A DNA stretch of 64,000 nt, taken from Sphagnum magellanicum (Eukaryota; Streptophyta; Sphagnopsida; Sphagnales; Sphagnaceae). Each line of letters starts with the position of its first letter. Position 1 is the first letter of the stretch. This document shows positions 24,270 to 36,716 of the stretch, piece after piece. The translations under genes were made by a program, and so were the position numbers. The notes beneath the pieces were generated by a model. That model saw nothing but the letters and a program-made list of their open reading frames with translations. It did no database searches and was not told the DNA's origin. The stretch lies in assembly GCA_021904315.1 (NCBI GenBank), contig CM038922.1, forward strand, positions 11,445,347 through 11,509,346. Reading direction: 5' to 3'.

Positions 24270-24716
24270 CTACCTTCTCTTGGTGTTCGTCATTGCCCCC
24301 TCGCTATGCTTTGTTGGTAGTGGTTGTTTCCTCCTTGTTGCATTTTGTTGGTGGTTGTTGTCACCTTGTTGTGCTTTATTGGTGGTTGTCGGCACCCATG
24401 TGGTGCGTTCTATTAGTGCTCTTCATTGTCCCTATGCTACGTTATGCTATGTTATGTTGGAGTTCGTTGGCATTTCTATAATGTGTTTTGTTGGTGTTTG
24501 TTGATGTCCCCTTGTTGCATTTTATTAGTGTTCATTATCACCTTCTTGTTTTGTTTTGTTGGTTTTCGTCATCATCCCCGTGCTGCGTTTTGTTGGTGCT
24601 CATCATGGTCTCTTGGTGCTCATTGAACCACCTTTGTTGTGTTCTAGTGGTGTTCGTCATCGTCCCCTTGTTGAGCTTTGTTGGTGTTCATTGAACCCCC
24701 TTTATTACATTCTATT
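24270..24716 (+). repeat. 34-bp degenerate minisatellite, left block
   Basis: About eleven diverged units of mostly 34 bases, of the type TTGTTGGTGTTCGTCATC followed by xCCCCTTGTTGCGTT. Neighbouring units start with TTGTTGGTG or CTATTGGTG. The overlapping hydrophobic open frames (LLVFV-rich) arise from the repeat and are not supported as proteins. The block stops at CTATT where a solo LTR is inserted. Confidence 0.85.
24712..24716. repeat. Target-site duplication CTATT, left
   Basis: Five-base CTATT directly before the solo LTR and repeated directly after it at 25655-25659. CTATT is also the natural start of the minisatellite unit. Confidence 0.75.
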
Positions 24717-25654
24717 TGTTGTAACCATAGCCTTGGGCTTGCGACTAAGGCAAGGGCTTGCAAGGTTACAGGCCAAGAGGGAAGCCCAAGGGTTACATCT
24801 CACACTCTCAAGAGTGCAAAAAAGTTTGAGAGAATGAACCTTCACACTCCCAAGTGAACTTTCATTTCAGGAATTGAAGTCGCAATTAACTTTTGAATTT
24901 TTAGAGGGTGAATGCAAAGGTTAAAACCTATTGGATTGAAGAGTTTTTTATATCATTGGAAAGCTATTGAAACATAGATGTCTAAAATGGGCTTGCACGA
25001 CCCATTTGGAGATCTGAAACATAAATTCTGGTCAAAAGAAAGGATGGGAGTCAAATTGATAGTTTGATTCTCGACCACTAAAAGTCAAAAATTGACCCGA
25101 TTTCCTTATGTGCAGGTGGCGTGCGACATATCGTTGGAAAGTTTTCAATGAGAGCTACAACTTTGTTTTAGACCTCATCTCAATCGAAGCTTTTCACACA
25201 AAGTTATGAGGCCCCAAAGTCGCGAAAGTCCTAATTTTGAGAATTTTGGGACTCCCATTTGGAAGTCCTGGGACAAAATGTCATTTAGATGTGGGCCTAG
25301 TGGAGAAGCACATAGTATTCTATAAGGGGGAAGGTGTTGGAAAGGCACATAGAGTATAGTATAAGGGGGAAGTCTGGGCCGTGGTGAGTGTTATGAGTTC
25401 GATTTTGCCCGTGGTTCGTCCTAACACCAAAAGTGCTCCAACTATGCACTAACCAACTTGTTGTTTGGTTTTGTGTAGGCCAGTGTGAGTGATTAGTTGC
25501 TTGTCATTCTTCCTAATCCCATCCCGAAGTTCCAACACGCCCCTCTACCCCCAAAGTACTACGAGCGAAAGAGCGTGCCCCAATTTTTTATTTTTTCATT
25601 ATTTTCATTTTAGACTCACATTTGAGTCTATCAAGGAGGTGGGGGGGCGCATCA
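24717..25654. mobile_element. Solo LTR (938 bp), LTR-retrotransposon fossil
   Basis: A non-repetitive block interrupts the 34-bp array. It starts TGTTGTAACC and ends GGGCGCATCA, so it has TG...CA ends, and it is flanked by perfect CTATT duplications. The length suits a solo LTR left by recombination between two LTRs. There is no coding sequence. The superfamily is not determined; a TATAAGGGGG stretch occurs near 25328 and again near 25360. Age cannot be estimated without a partner LTR. Confidence 0.75.
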
Positions 25655-26145
25655 CTATTGGTGTACGTTATCACCCCCTTGCTGCACTCTATTGGTGCTT
25701 GTTAAGCCCCTTGATGCGTTTTGTTAATGTTCATCAAGCTCCCCTTATTGTGTTTTGTTGATGTTTGTCATCACTTCTTTGTTATGTTCCATTGGTGTTC
25801 GTTAGGCCCCTTTTGCTACACTCTATCGATGCTCATGAGGCCCCCTTTCTACACTTTATTGATGCTCATTATGGCCCCTTGTTACGTTTTGTTGGTGTTC
25901 ATCCTCACCTTTTCGCTACACTTTGTTGGTGTTTGTTAACATCCCTTTAGTTCATTCTATTAATGTTCATCAATGTTCGCATGTTGTGTTCTATTGGTAC
26001 CTCTTTTGACCCTTTTTACTTGTTGGCATCCTCTTGTTGTGCTCCATTGTATGTTTTTAACCTTTTTTGCCCATTAGCACTATTTTGTTGTGCTCTATTA
26101 TTGTTTGTTAGTGCCCCCTTGATGTGTTCTATTGGTATTGTTTGG
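25655..26145 (+). repeat. 34-bp degenerate minisatellite, right block
   Basis: Continuation of the array after the solo LTR, with at least ten clear units of 32-34 bases starting CTATTGGTG, TTGTTGATG, CCATTGGTG and so on. Units differ from one another by roughly a quarter of positions, so the array is old, although the unit length has stayed very constant. Confidence 0.85.
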
Positions 26146-26149
26146 GATC

Positions 26150-28890
26150 ACATATTGGTAATTCCTCCTTAAATTTTGTTTTGTAGGTATGCAAGTATGG
26201 AAGTTCAAGCTCCTTTTTAACACACTTTTCAACATTCACAAATAACATGTTTAAAATTTTTTTTTGGGTTCTTTGAAGTGTTTTTTTTTTTTGGAATTTA
26301 TCTTTGAACTATAAGTAATTGATATAATGTCTATATTTTGTATGCAAGACCATAAATATATTCGCACAAAATTTTCACATTAAATTTTATTTTACATCTT
26401 TTACTTTTTACTTCAATAATCCTATAAATCTTGTAAATGTTTCTAATTGTTTTTCCTTTACTTGTAATTGTTTGTAGATTTTGTTTGTTATTGCTTTACT
26501 TGTATTTTTTGTTTGATTTTTTTTGGATAGATTAGATATCAAAATAAAAACCCATAATTTTGAAAAAAAAACGTATTTATAATTTTTCCTCTAACCTATT
26601 TAATATTTTGTAAAAATTGGAATCAAATAAAAATAAAAATGTGATGATAATTAATGATGAAAATGAAATTGGTTTAAATGAATGGAATATGGAAGACAAA
26701 ATTATGAATGGAAAGGTCTAACCATGTTATTAGGAGCCATGCCTACCCCTTTAGACCATTGCTTTTTCATTGTTTTTAAAAAGAATATTTTAAAAATCTC
26801 TTAATATGTCTTTTGAAAAAACATTAAGAATTTTTTCAAAAAAATTTGTACTATTATATTCAGGTGTATATTGAAAAATATCTAAAAATATGTCATATAA
26901 AAAAAATTCAAATTGTGCTTTTAATGTTAAAACTATTTTTAAGCAATGGTTACAAATTTTTGAAAATGTAAATCGAGTATGTTTTATTCATTAGATTAAT
27001 TCCAATTTTTTGTGATATGTACATAATGTATTCACAATAACATTTTATACAAAATTATTTTATTTAGATATATTTTTTACAATCCAAAATTCATAAAATT
27101 AAACAGTGGTTATGACTATAAATGGTACATGTTAATATGACTACATCTAGAAGCCTTCAAATATAACAAAACACATCGAAAGAAATTTAAAAATTTAATG
27201 GAAAAAATGAGATAGAAAAAAGTCTTCAAACATTGAACATTTAAAGAAAAAAATACTAGAAGAAATTTGGAATAAATGATTACATAAAATATTGGGCAAT
27301 ATTTTAAAACTAATTAATATATATTTAAATCACATTTATTAAGTACATTATTTATATTTATAATGCAATATAATAAATCATACTATTGGTAATTTCATAA
27401 ATTGTTAACCTATGAGTTGTTGACACATGTCATTACCGATGTTGGGTTAAAATAGTTAATTTAGGTAGTGAGGCATTTCACCTAGTCTAGTTGCCTAAGC
27501 CAACATAGGTAGGCACCTAGGTTAAATAACCTAGGTATGTAGGGTACATACAATAAACATACCATCATTGACTACAACTAAATCACTTATGAGGTTTGAT
27601 CCTTAGACCTCAAGGATGGTTATCAATTCCTTTGCCATCAAACCACCCCATGAGATGTGAAAATGCAAAGGAATGCATTCTATTTATCACATACTTGATT
27701 TTAACCATTACATAAACATCAGTTTTAATATTTCATATTTTATTGATATTTGTTCAAATGGAAAAAAAAAAAATTGATTGTTAAAATACTTTGAATGACA
27801 TACAAAATTAAATATATTTTTCTTCGAAAAATGTACAATAATCTGAATAGATGTTTTTTGAATTTTGTTAAAATGAACTACATTTTGATGATAATTCGTT
27901 GGAATTTTTTTTTTCAAACACATAATCTATATATGAAAAATATTTAATAATAGATACATAAATAATTTTTTTCTTAGATATTAATCCTTCTTTTCATAAA
28001 AAACATATTATACAATGTGTTTATAATATATCATAATTTTAATTAATTCACATATGATTTTTATAAAGGGATAATGTATTTATCACATTTCAAAAATAAT
28101 AATTCTTTTAAATATTAGTTATAAGGTTTATGATGTATAGTATTTTTTTATATTTTAAATTTTAATCTAAATCACATTTAGTAATGTTAGATAATCAATG
28201 AATTTGATGGAATTTTGAGTTTTATATTTTAAATAAAACTTTTATGATAAAATGTAAATGATATATTTCTTACACATTTAAAACTTTTATTTGATTAAAA
28301 ATATATCATATTCAATTATGATTATAATAGGTTGTAATTAGCAATAAAATTTAAATTACATGTATAATATATAATTAAATAATCATCATATAAAATATTT
28401 ATAAATAGATCATACCTAAAATATAATTAATAAAAATATAATAATTTGTATTGTCTATGTCAATAAACATTAAAAAGTATTAATAAACAATTAACACAAC
28501 TTGATTATCAAATAAATATTGTAATTCCAAAGATGCCACATATGTTTTAATCATCAAAATATTGTAAATGGAAAAATTATTGGCCCTAGTTGCCAAACAA
28601 TTTTGATTAGTTGCAAAAAGAATTAAATTTTCATCCATCTATAGATCCATTCACAATGTTGGATGAAATATGTGCATTTTCATTTTACTTTTCTATCCAA
28701 AGATGTAATAGTCATAAATTATAGGTGCATTTACGACTTCATTCGATTATATCAACATTGTAGTCACATATGTAATTACAATAATTACATATATAGTCAC
28801 ACACATTTATGACAAAAATGACACATAAGACTAACTTAACCATAGTTGTAAAAGTAATTGATTTAGATATTAGTTGCATTTACAATCATA
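26150..28890. other. AT-rich desert
   Basis: No gene recognised. Contains a 22-bp inverted repeat, ACCTAGGTTA-AA-TAACCTAGGT, at 27515-27536, and long A/T stretches. Short frames such as 27708-27923 (minus) are not supported. Confidence 0.6.
27515..27536. repeat. 22-bp perfect inverted repeat
   Basis: ACCTAGGTTA and TAACCTAGGT are separated by AA. It is perfectly symmetrical and lies in otherwise AT-rich DNA. No role is known. Confidence 0.7.
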
Positions 28891-28899
28891 ACCATATGG

Positions 28900-31180
28900 T
28901 TGGAATGGACAAGATTTCTTTTAGTGAAACAGAAAGGATATAATAAGAATGCAATTTATTGGGTTTTTTATTGTGTAAATGATGATAAAGAAGTTGACCC
29001 TACAAATCCTCAAGTCATGAAATATGTTTTTTGTTACAATAACCCTATGTATGCACTTAATCCAAACACTAAAGAAAGAAAATGGCTTAGAACATATTTA
29101 AAAACATATATGGTATAATAGCTTTGAGAAAACATGTGGATTGATTGTCAATTTTTTTGAAGAGGAAGTAAATAAAGGTCCATTTGAAAGACACCTAGTT
29201 TTTTAAAAATATATATATTTTAGGAAATGCAATATCTAAATTTTTGTGTTGAAAACCCTTTAAAAAAGGATGATGAATAGTAGAAAGATATTTTGCAAGA
29301 CCTTGCTTGGCCTTCTAATTGTGAAAAATCAATTGCCAATACAAGTAGTGGAAAATGTTTGGTTCAAGCATCTAATTTTAACTCTATGTCTTTGAATTGC
29401 CTTTCGTTCTAGAAAACAATTTTTTCATGAAATATTACCTAAATTGGTGGGAAAAAAAAACAAGTATATGTTTTGCCAATTTGGGAAATTTTATATTTGC
29501 AACAATAAGTTTTAATTTATGGATGTCCAAGGGGGCACATGAGATTTTTGCTTTTGTGGTTAATTTCTAAGATCTGATCGAAAGCTTAAACAAGTGACTA
29601 TTGGGTTGTGTGGAGCAACAAAAATTATTAGTCATGCCTCGGCCATGAATCTAACAAAATTGTTTGATCAATATGGATAGAGAAAAATAATTATTGCCTA
29701 TGTGAAAGATAAAAGGTAAAAAAGTTAATTATAATAACAATTACTTTGAAATCAATTGGTAAATGTGAAATTTTAAGTTGAGATGAAAGTTTTCAACGGA
29801 TTTGTTTTGGCCATGTTTTTCGAAAGCATGTTAATATGCTACAATTGATGAAAAGGTTTTCAAAAACCTTCAATTCAATTTGTTTCTATCAAGTTAAATT
29901 TGTAGAAATGTATTTTTTAACTTAAAAAGTCAAGGAATGGTGAACAAGAATGGAACAAGGCATGTTTAAATTTGAACATTTGTCCTTAAAAATTGAATAT
30001 TCCAAGGAAGACAAGGTGAAATTTTGATCTTTACAAATTATTATTCTTCTTTTTCTTTTTTGATTTAAGACTTTTTGTATTATTCAAATATGTTTGTTTG
30101 ATATATAACATTTGTTTAATTTTTGTTGCAAGTTTGCCAGTAAAATCATTATGTTCCAAGAGGCCTTGCAATTTAAAAATGCTATTATCTTTTGCTACAA
30201 CATGCAAAATACTATTAGAATTAATGGGAAGGTGCCTCCTATTTTTACTTGGCACATATCTCAAATAATTGTGGATTGTCTTTTTCTTGTTGTAAATGCA
30301 TGTGTTTTGAACCAATTTAATAACTACTGGTTATTGTTTGATGTATTGCAATCTACCATTACAATGTGTTTGAAATATAGGGAAGAAATTACAAATCCGC
30401 CTACCCCAATTAATTTGACTAGTGATGATTTTGAAATTGCATTTGAATTATCTTTGTTTGTTATCAATATCAAGAAGGATATTTGTAATGTTTTCAAATC
30501 ATATTTTTCTTTTTAAAGAAAATATGACATAAAAAATATCCCATAACGTGTCATGTTTTAATTTTTTAAACCCTAGATTTAAAAGTTTTCATCTTGTGTT
30601 TTTTTTTAATGGTCATGAAAAAGGGTTGAATATTATTGAAGAATATGATAGACGATCGTTATATCTTATGCTTTTAAAATGTTATCATTATTTACACCCA
30701 ATGTTAGAATTAGAAATTAAATATGTAGATCAAATAGGAGATGTGAAATCTAATTTGGATATTTTTGAACAAATTACCAGCACAAGTGAATTAGTCACAA
30801 AACGTTTCGTTGGGAAAATGTTAATATTTAGGAGTTACCAAGTGGATTCCAAAGAAATCAAATGCCCTCTTCAATGGTGGGGAAAACATGAAGCCATGTG
30901 TTCCTACTATCACTTACTTGGCTTGGCAAATCTTAAGAATGATTAGGCCACAAATTGAAATTGAATGGATTTTTCTTTAAAAAGGATACTTACAAACTTG
31001 AAGAAATATTGCTTACAATTAAAAAATTTGGAGAAATTGATATTTGTGAGAAAAATTGATCAAATGATCCTAGAATTAATTATAAGCCAACCTTCAATTT
31101 GGTAAAGTTGATTGAAAAAAAAATTAATTTTGAAAGGAGTTAGAAGAATTTGAAGGTTCTTTGAAACAAGATGAACTTTT
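28900..31180 (+). pseudogene. hAT-superfamily transposase, decayed
   Basis: A decayed hAT transposase on the plus strand. The BED-finger-like N-terminus lies at 28900-29118 (NPQVMKYVFCYNNPMYALNP). A middle segment at about 29640-29990 spans the RNase H-like core, where GHVFRKHVNML-like and EQEWNKACLNL-like pieces are visible in different frames. The next segment, 30112-30516, begins FASKIIMFQEALQFKNAI and includes VVNACVLNQFNNYWLL. The C-terminus at 30548-30946 has NPRFKSF, EYDRRSLYLMLLKCYHYLHP and the hAT dimerisation block KCPLQWWGKHEAM. An AT-rich 100-base gap at about 30018-30130 looks like an intron. Several stops and frame changes separate the pieces, so it is dead. Terminal inverted repeats were not found. 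The same family recurs at about 36.7-37.7 kb and 59.9-60.2 kb on the other strand. Confidence 0.8.
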
Positions 31181-31199
31181 GGACATATAAAATGTAAGC

Positions 31200-34100
31200 A
31201 TAATTTATTTGATTTTGATGTTTTTAAAAAATTTAAAAAAAATTAAAAAATTCAATGTTTGAAATAACAAAACTTTTCATACCCTTTGTCTACAAACCTC
31301 CTTTGAAGACCAACTGGTATGGAATGTTTAAAAACTGGGCCTTTGAAACCTAAGGGATTTGTTTTTTGAATCTTTTGAAACCCTTCTCAGGTCTATTTTC
31401 TTCCTTTAAAATATTAAAATAAGGAACCAGTCGGGTGTCAAAAAAGCTTCTAAAGCCCAGACCCAGTGGGTCTCTAAAAACACTAAGACCCAGCCAACTC
31501 TGGTAAAATCGTGAACAATACATTGTGTTGTGATGCAATTGGGAACAAGTAAGTGTCAATTGTAGTACAATTGAGGGTTTAGTGAAGTGATGTGTATGGC
31601 ATCCATGTTCAGGCTGTTCCCTTATGTTTTCCTGTTACTCTGTTTATCGGTAAAATCTTCTGAAGCTTACATGGTTCAGCAATAGCTGGTGGAATGTTAT
31701 GCCTAAATGAATGTATGCTGTACAGTAGAGGGGGTAGAACACTAACAGTATTACAACTCCATTTTGAGTCACATGTTTGCTTACACAATTTGTTGGTTAA
31801 TTAAAGAATTGAAATCAAATAAAAGAAGGAATACATTTTAGTTCCAATATAATATGCATGTGGACATACTTGCATCAAAAGTACTAATTCATAGTAATGG
31901 CAGACATCCAGTATGTTCCTTAATGTTCCTTATTACATAAAAATCCTGTATAATGAAGACAAATGAAAATAACTCAAGGTGAATAATAGTGGAGGGATCC
32001 ACACAACACGTATAAGTTGACATGTGAACACCTTCAAACATTTTCAATTTTAGAAGATCTCATGACCCAACTATTTTGTCCATCAAACCTTCATCCATTT
32101 TATTGAATGGATATAGTTGGATGTGAGAAAAAAGTCAATCAATGCTCCAAATTACCCAAGTTTAACATCTACCACATTCAAAGCAGTAACATTTGGAACC
32201 AAGTTGATCAAACTTTGAAATCTTATCCTCCTTTTCATCACACAACATGTCTAACAATCTAACAAGCATATCCATTTAAAAGTAACCACCTCTTCAACCC
32301 TATGTGTTTTACCCAATTTTATGAAAGTGGCAAAAAAACACATGTTACATTGAAAATACACAATTTTCCTAACTTTTCTTACCAAATTCACCAAATAGCA
32401 AAAAAGTTGCCTTTAAGAAACCATTGCACCACCACCAAGTTATTCAGCCTTGGGGCAGCATAGGCCTGTAATCAAACATTCAAGAACTCAAAGGAGGTCG
32501 AGTCCTCACATATTGTTCCTTTGCTTTTGAAGCTCAAGAACATTTGTAGCCATCCAATGGCACAAAAATTGCTCCATTCTGTAAAGTAAGGGGGGGAAGA
32601 TATGGAGTGTTTGGCATAAGAGGTTCACTGTTCAGTGATGGGTAAATTAAAACAGATTAAGATTTCAAGAATAAAATCTTTCATAGTTGCATCTTTGCCT
32701 CTGGAATACAAAGAAATTTTATAAAGCCCTGGTTGATGCACCTATCAGGTTTTTAATTGCTCAGAGCGGACTAAAAATAAGGAAAATATGAGGTTGGAAC
32801 TAGAGAGGGGTCTACAACTATTTTTTCCAAAAAATTGAAGAAAACTATCACTGATCCTCTTGTGTTTTCGGCATGGCCCTCCAGTTTGCATGTCCAATGA
32901 CTCAAAAATCACTCAATTTGGTTAAGGAATGAGAGAAATATTGGAAAGTGTTCAATGATAGGTAGTTTGGTGATGAGCGATTCTACCCTAGATTGCCAAG
33001 CAATTGAACCACTTCCTTTTTGTCTACAATTATTTTAGAAATTCTCATTCAAACAGAAATTATTAAAAATAAACCCGAAGCACTGTGGACATATTGAACC
33101 TTGAACCATAAGACCACTAAAAGTGAAAGCTTGAGACAATTGTAAATGGAAGCAGAAAAGTTGAGGGCAGGCTGCATCATGGTAACTAATGGTTCACATA
33201 TCATTTTTAGGCTGAGAAGCACCTTTTATTTTGCAATGGCATTTTGCAACCCTCCAAAACGTCCTTAGGGTGACAAGCACCTTTTATTTTCCTCCTCTTG
33301 TTTTGCCCTCCAGTATTGGTGTCAAGGCCTTGAGGGTTGAACAGCTACCTTGCTACCCTTATGCATAACCAAAGGTTATTACTCAATATTTTTTCTGATA
33401 ACCTGCCTGACACTGATTTTTTCATAATGATAACCTGTGTGAACTTTAAAGTAACCTACCTGGCCGTTATTAAAGAAGAAACAATAACCAGCCAACACCG
33501 GTCAAAACTAAAAACCTCAAAATTCATTTTCAAAATTACTGGTGGTACACCTTAGCCCCAAATTTAAAACCACAAGTATAGAAATCTGGAGATTTTTGTT
33601 ACTTTTTTTCTCACTTCACTTCTGGTGATTGGAAAACTCCAAAATCAGTTGATTTACGAATTTCGTTTTTTGACAAAATTTTGCCAATAAAAGAAAGGTT
33701 GGTAATGTTATATAGCTCAAGGAATGGGGCTATGTGAAAATAAGGGGGCTTGCACCTCAAGGTGAGAGTGGAGGGTGACTCTCATATTCTGGTGCAGCCC
33801 TGCTCTATAGGCTTTACACAATGTAAAGACCAAAGGACCAAAGGAAAAAAGTCATGTGTGCAGATTTAGAAAGATGTAAGGACTTAAGTTGAGTTTAAAA
33901 AGGATAGCATAAATGTTCTTACTGAATCTTTAAAAAGGACAATTCTTGTTAGCACTTCTTATTAAGAAAAAGGGAAAATAAAAAGACATTTAAAAAATTC
34001 CCCCAATTTCTTTACAAAAGACTATACTGACATTGGTCAGCACCAACAGACTTGAAACCAAGGAAAAAAAAATGGAAATGCGAAGGAAAGAAAATTTGTA
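31200..34100. other. Spacer, no recognised gene
   Basis: No supported gene. About 31262-31560 has a higher-GC block reminiscent of 23820-23960 (GAACC-GTC...GGGTCTC...CTGGG elements), suggesting repeat remnants. A short repeat, AAGCACCTTTTATTTT, occurs near 33219 and 33280. Confidence 0.5.
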
Positions 34101-35380
34101 ATAGGCTGATCAAAATCGAGATTATTTTTGCACGTTGAGGGCAAAATTTGGACTGATATAGCCAAAATATACTACTAGATTTAAGCAAGGTCTTGACTCT
34201 TGACACTTTTTTACCATAAATGACATGCAAGACACTAAATACCCCCCTCCCCCCCAATCGAGCACTGTCTGGTGTATTTATTGTCTCGCAAAGGACACAG
34301 GGCTTTGGAAATGACCTCCTTGTTTTACATACCGATTAAGTATTAATTAGTCAATGCAGATGTCAGCTGGGCGTGGAAAAACATGCGAGACACTAAATAC
34401 AACCCCCTCCTCCCTTTCCATGGAGCTTTGGTCTGGTGCATATTTTTCTTGTCTTCTTGCACATGTTTTAGGGCCCTGCATGGTTCTGCATAAAACCACA
34501 ACTTGTTCTTTTTATTCAGCAAAAGAACTTAACAATGTTCTGCATTAATTTAAGTTTTGCTTGAATAATTTTTGTTTTGCGGATGGTTTGATTATTCGAA
34601 ATTTAAACCTCCCAATCGTAGAACCTGGTTCTAACCACTGGTACAGGTTTAGGCACTAAGGAACAATTTCTTTTCTATTTGCATAACTCAAAAACCCTGA
34701 GGCAGGGCTGCACTGTCGGACCCAGAAAGGGCGCTGGACAGTGCTCGATGGGGGGGGGGGGGGGGAGGGGGTTAGATAGCGTTTCGTGAAAATTATGGGA
34801 TCAATCAGATGGTTCTATCATTATGCATGTTCTTGTTTGAACTTGACATAGAGGGGGCACAGCCCTTAGCAGTCAAATTTTTTTCATTTTTTAAGTACTG
34901 TCGTGACCCCACACAGATTCAGTCATAATTCGCTTAAGTGGCCATACTTTTCTCCAGCAGCATTAAAAGTGTAGCCAGTATTGTGACGACTCCCTCCATA
35001 AAAAGGGGTCAGTCTGGCGAATTGATTTTAAGAGAAAAAAAAGGGATTTTCGCCAGAAATTTTTGACAGTGTCGCTTTTTAGCGATTTCTAGCCAAAAAA
35101 AAAGAAAAGGCTGGGGCCCATTAGACAGGCAATGAGCTCTACTTGTTTTACATACCGATTCGTAGTTTCACATGAGTTTGTTTGAATTTACCACACGAGG
35201 CACAACTGTTTGACAGTGACTTCCTTGTTTTACATACCGATTGTTAGTAAATGTAGATGTCAGCTGGGCCCGGTAAAACATGGATTGAGAAGGTTCCATC
35301 ATTTTGCATGTTTTTCCGTTGAACGTGCCATAAAGAGCATAGCCCTTTGGGAATGACCTCCTTCTTGTTTTACATACCTA

Positions 35381-36334
35381 CTAGTGTGAACCCCGTGCAT
35401 AATGCACAGGTGTGTTATTTCAACAATGTTTGGTCGATGTTTTTGGTTTTTTAAAAAAACTTTTCTTTTCAAACAACCGTTAGTTCCCCCCCCGGCCGCC
35501 CCGGTCCTTCGCATTTCCCACTCCGGTTCTTTAACCCGTCGAGCCCCCCTCGGCCGGTCCTTTGCATTTCCCACTCCGGTTCTTTAACCCGTCGAGCCCC
35601 CCCGGCTGGTCCTTCGCATTTCCCACTATGGTTCTTTAACCCGTCGAGCCCCCCCAGCTGGTCCTTCGCATTTCCCACTCTGGTTCTTTAACCTGTCAAT
35701 CCCCCCCGGCCGGTCCTTCGCATTTCCCACTCTGGTTCTTTAACCCGTCGAGCCCCCCGGGCCGGTCCTTCACATTTCCCACTCTGGTTCTTTAACCCGT
35801 CGATCCCCCCCGGCCGGTCCTTCGCATTTCCCACTCTGGTTCTTTAACCCGTCGAGCCCCCCCGGCCGGTCCTTCACATTTCCCACTCTGGTTCTTTAAC
35901 CCGTCGATCCCCCCCGGCCAGTCCTTCGCATTTCTCACTCCGGTTCTTTAACCCGTCGATCCCCCCCGGCCGATCCTTTGCATTTCCCACTCCGGTTCTT
36001 TAATGATTATGTGATTTTGTTTTTTTTTATGAAATACCCTAACCCAGTGATTTTTTTGATTCTGAAATTTTCAAATATCCAGAACCAATGGTTCTTTCAT
36101 TCTGTTTTTTTTCTTCCAAATAGTCAAAGCATATGGGTATTACAAAAAAATCAAATACCCATCCCACACTGGTATTCTTTTTGTCCACAACAACAGTTTC
36201 TGAAACCAACCAATGGTGCGCTAAATATGTTCCCATAGGTTCCCCAAACTCTTGTTCCCAATAGCACCACACGTGACATTCCGTACCCACTGTCCGTACC
36301 GAGCGGAGTCAGGGGAAGGAACTACTATATGTAA
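35381..36334 (-). mobile_element. Non-autonomous Helitron-like element, 954 bp
   Basis: Its limits come from the empty site in copy B (59518/59519). Copy A reads ...TACCTA | insert | TTATCAGTTTTGC against ...TACCTATTATTAGTTTTGC in copy B. On the minus strand the insert ends ...TTCACACTAG, preceded by a hairpin CCTGTGCA-TTA-TGCACGGG (plus strand 35391-35410), and lies between host A and T without target duplication. These are the known Helitron 3'-end rules (hairpin, CTRR, A|T target). The 5' end reads TTACATATAG instead of the canonical TC, the one weak point. It encodes no Rep/helicase and carries the 52-bp minisatellite. Confidence 0.68.
35503..36002. repeat. 52-bp minisatellite, ten copies, inside the Helitron
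   Basis: Ten units start at 35503, 35556, 35608, 35660, 35712, 35764, 35816, 35868, 35920 and 35972. Each reads GGTCCTTCGCATTTCCCACT followed by CYGGTTCTTTAACCCGTCGA and a C-rich run. Units are about 90-98% alike, so expansion is recent. It is strongly GC-rich compared with its surroundings. Open frames across it (for example 35469-35678, minus) are repeat artefacts. Confidence 0.97.
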
Positions 36335-36716
36335 TTATCAGTTTTGCATGTTTTGGTTTGAACCAGTTTTGGGTGGTTCTCACTTTTGATCCCTCAACTG
36401 TCTATTTCAGTTATTGTGAGTGCTATATGAGAATTGCACTGGTTCTTAGTATCATTTAACAACAATGGGTCTAGTAGAAGGGACTCAGGTATCAGGATTA
36501 TTTTCAAAGAAAAATTATTGGTTCTCAAAGTCAAAGATTCTCACAAACTCAATAATAATTAATTTTCTTAACTGATTCTCCTGACCTGAATATCAAAATT
36601 ATAAATTAGAAAAAATGTCAAAAATGCACTTGTAATTGGGAAAAATGGAAAAATAGAATTAAATATTTTTAAATTATGGAAATGTTTATATATCCACACA
36701 ATTTCATCTTTTTCAA

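Noticed and set aside
24226-25950. Hydrophobic LLVFV-repeat proteins resembling membrane proteins
   Set aside because: They come from the T-rich 34-bp array; stops occur often and the frames change from unit to unit.
24270-26145. CRISPR-like array
   Set aside because: The 34-bp units are contiguous and diverged, with no constant repeat and no unique spacers; the genome is eukaryotic.
34012-34548. ORFs in repeat copy A and their counterparts at 56035-56539
   Set aside because: The same DNA is repeated, but the encoded peptides match no family and the frames are not conserved between copies.
35299-35678. Minus-strand proteins with repeated EWEMRRTG/GKCEGP units
   Set aside because: The 52-bp unit is not a multiple of three, so the frames are products of the minisatellite.
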